Source: Reticulitermes lucifugus
Lineage: Eukaryota > Arthropoda > Insecta > Blattodea > Rhinotermitidae
NCBI GenBank assembly: GCA_026260175.1
Contig: JAKCWW010003119.1
Location: forward strand, 1-40,927
Length of the DNA stretch: 40,927 nucleotides
Direction of reading: 5' to 3'
Part shown: positions 40,764 through 40,927 of the stretch, in pieces
Layout: each line of letters starts with the position of its first letter
How positions within the stretch are numbered: position 1 is the stretch's first letter
Translations under genes and position numbers: made by a program
Notes under the pieces: model-generated
What the model was told of the DNA's origin: nothing
Databases searched by the model: none
What the model saw: only the letters and a program-made list of their open reading frames with translations

Positions 40764-40927
40764 ACAAAAATAGCAGTTTAGGTAGTGTTTTTGTGTGCTA
40801 ATATGTAATTTTCACTACTCTCACCGAATGACGACAGTCACAACACTAAATGACCAGGGGAAAGAGTCCCCACATATGCCGAGAAGTATGAACGCTGGTG
40901 AAGGGAACGGCGAAAACAAAGATTATG
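40764..40927. other. Sequence upstream of the unnamed pseudogene
   Basis: No TATA box or terminal repeat that I can support. The element boundary, if any, lies outside the window. Confidence 0.35.

Overview
The window looks like non-genic DNA from a large, repeat-rich animal genome, most likely an insect and probably a cockroach or termite (Blattodea). That lineage call rests on the style of the retroelement proteins (LINE C-termini, coiled-coil gag) as I remember them, not on a search. The sequence is AT-rich, has no long intact host ORF, no operon structure and no recognisable host exon, and contains three N characters (19089, 19096, 19099). Everything I can name is a transposable element or a relic of one.

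Layout. 1-3.2 kb: tRNA-derived SINEs of two families. 3.2-7 kb: Penelope-like element (PLE) material. It includes a hammerhead-ribozyme-like motif at 3501-3540, a whole 5'-truncated PLE at 4437-5632 with a perfect 13-bp target-site duplication (TSD) and a YVDD reverse transcriptase fragment, a LINE 3' scrap at 6342-6440, and a palindromic element at 6745-6979 with a 12-bp TSD. 9.5-11.1 kb: a SINE, then a Tigger/pogo transposon head fused to an antisense LINE C-terminus. 13 kb and 18.8 kb: two more palindromic elements. 15.9-16.2 kb: a foldback MITE with a half copy beside it. 21.8-22.95 kb: an intact-frame LINE C-terminus with its 3' tail. 23.1-23.6 kb: a PIF/Harbinger-like remnant with a broken MADF domain. 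25.5-27.4 kb: three PLE relics, one (26914-27374) bounded by an imperfect 18-bp TSD. 28.4 kb and 33.4 kb: two inverted copies of a ~130-bp repeat. 31.8-33.4 kb: the 5' part of a Gypsy-like LTR element (LTR, primer-binding site, leader, coiled-coil gag). 34.4-38.3 kb: a second gag on the minus strand, interrupted by a LINE fragment and a palindromic element, each with its own TSD, with a SINE upstream. 39.3-40.8 kb: a decayed pseudogene of a protein I cannot name.

The theme that ties the window together is PLE biology. Hammerhead-like cores (CUGAAGA or CUGAUGA, a stem II, GAAA, a very short self-complementary stem III) occur at about ten loci outside the palindromic elements. In those four palindromic elements a related motif sits in both inverted arms. 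In all four, and in the PLE at 4437-5632, one arm is full length and the other is cut short. This repeated asymmetric inverted-arm structure, with TSDs of 12-20 bp at three of the four palindromes, is the most unusual signal here.
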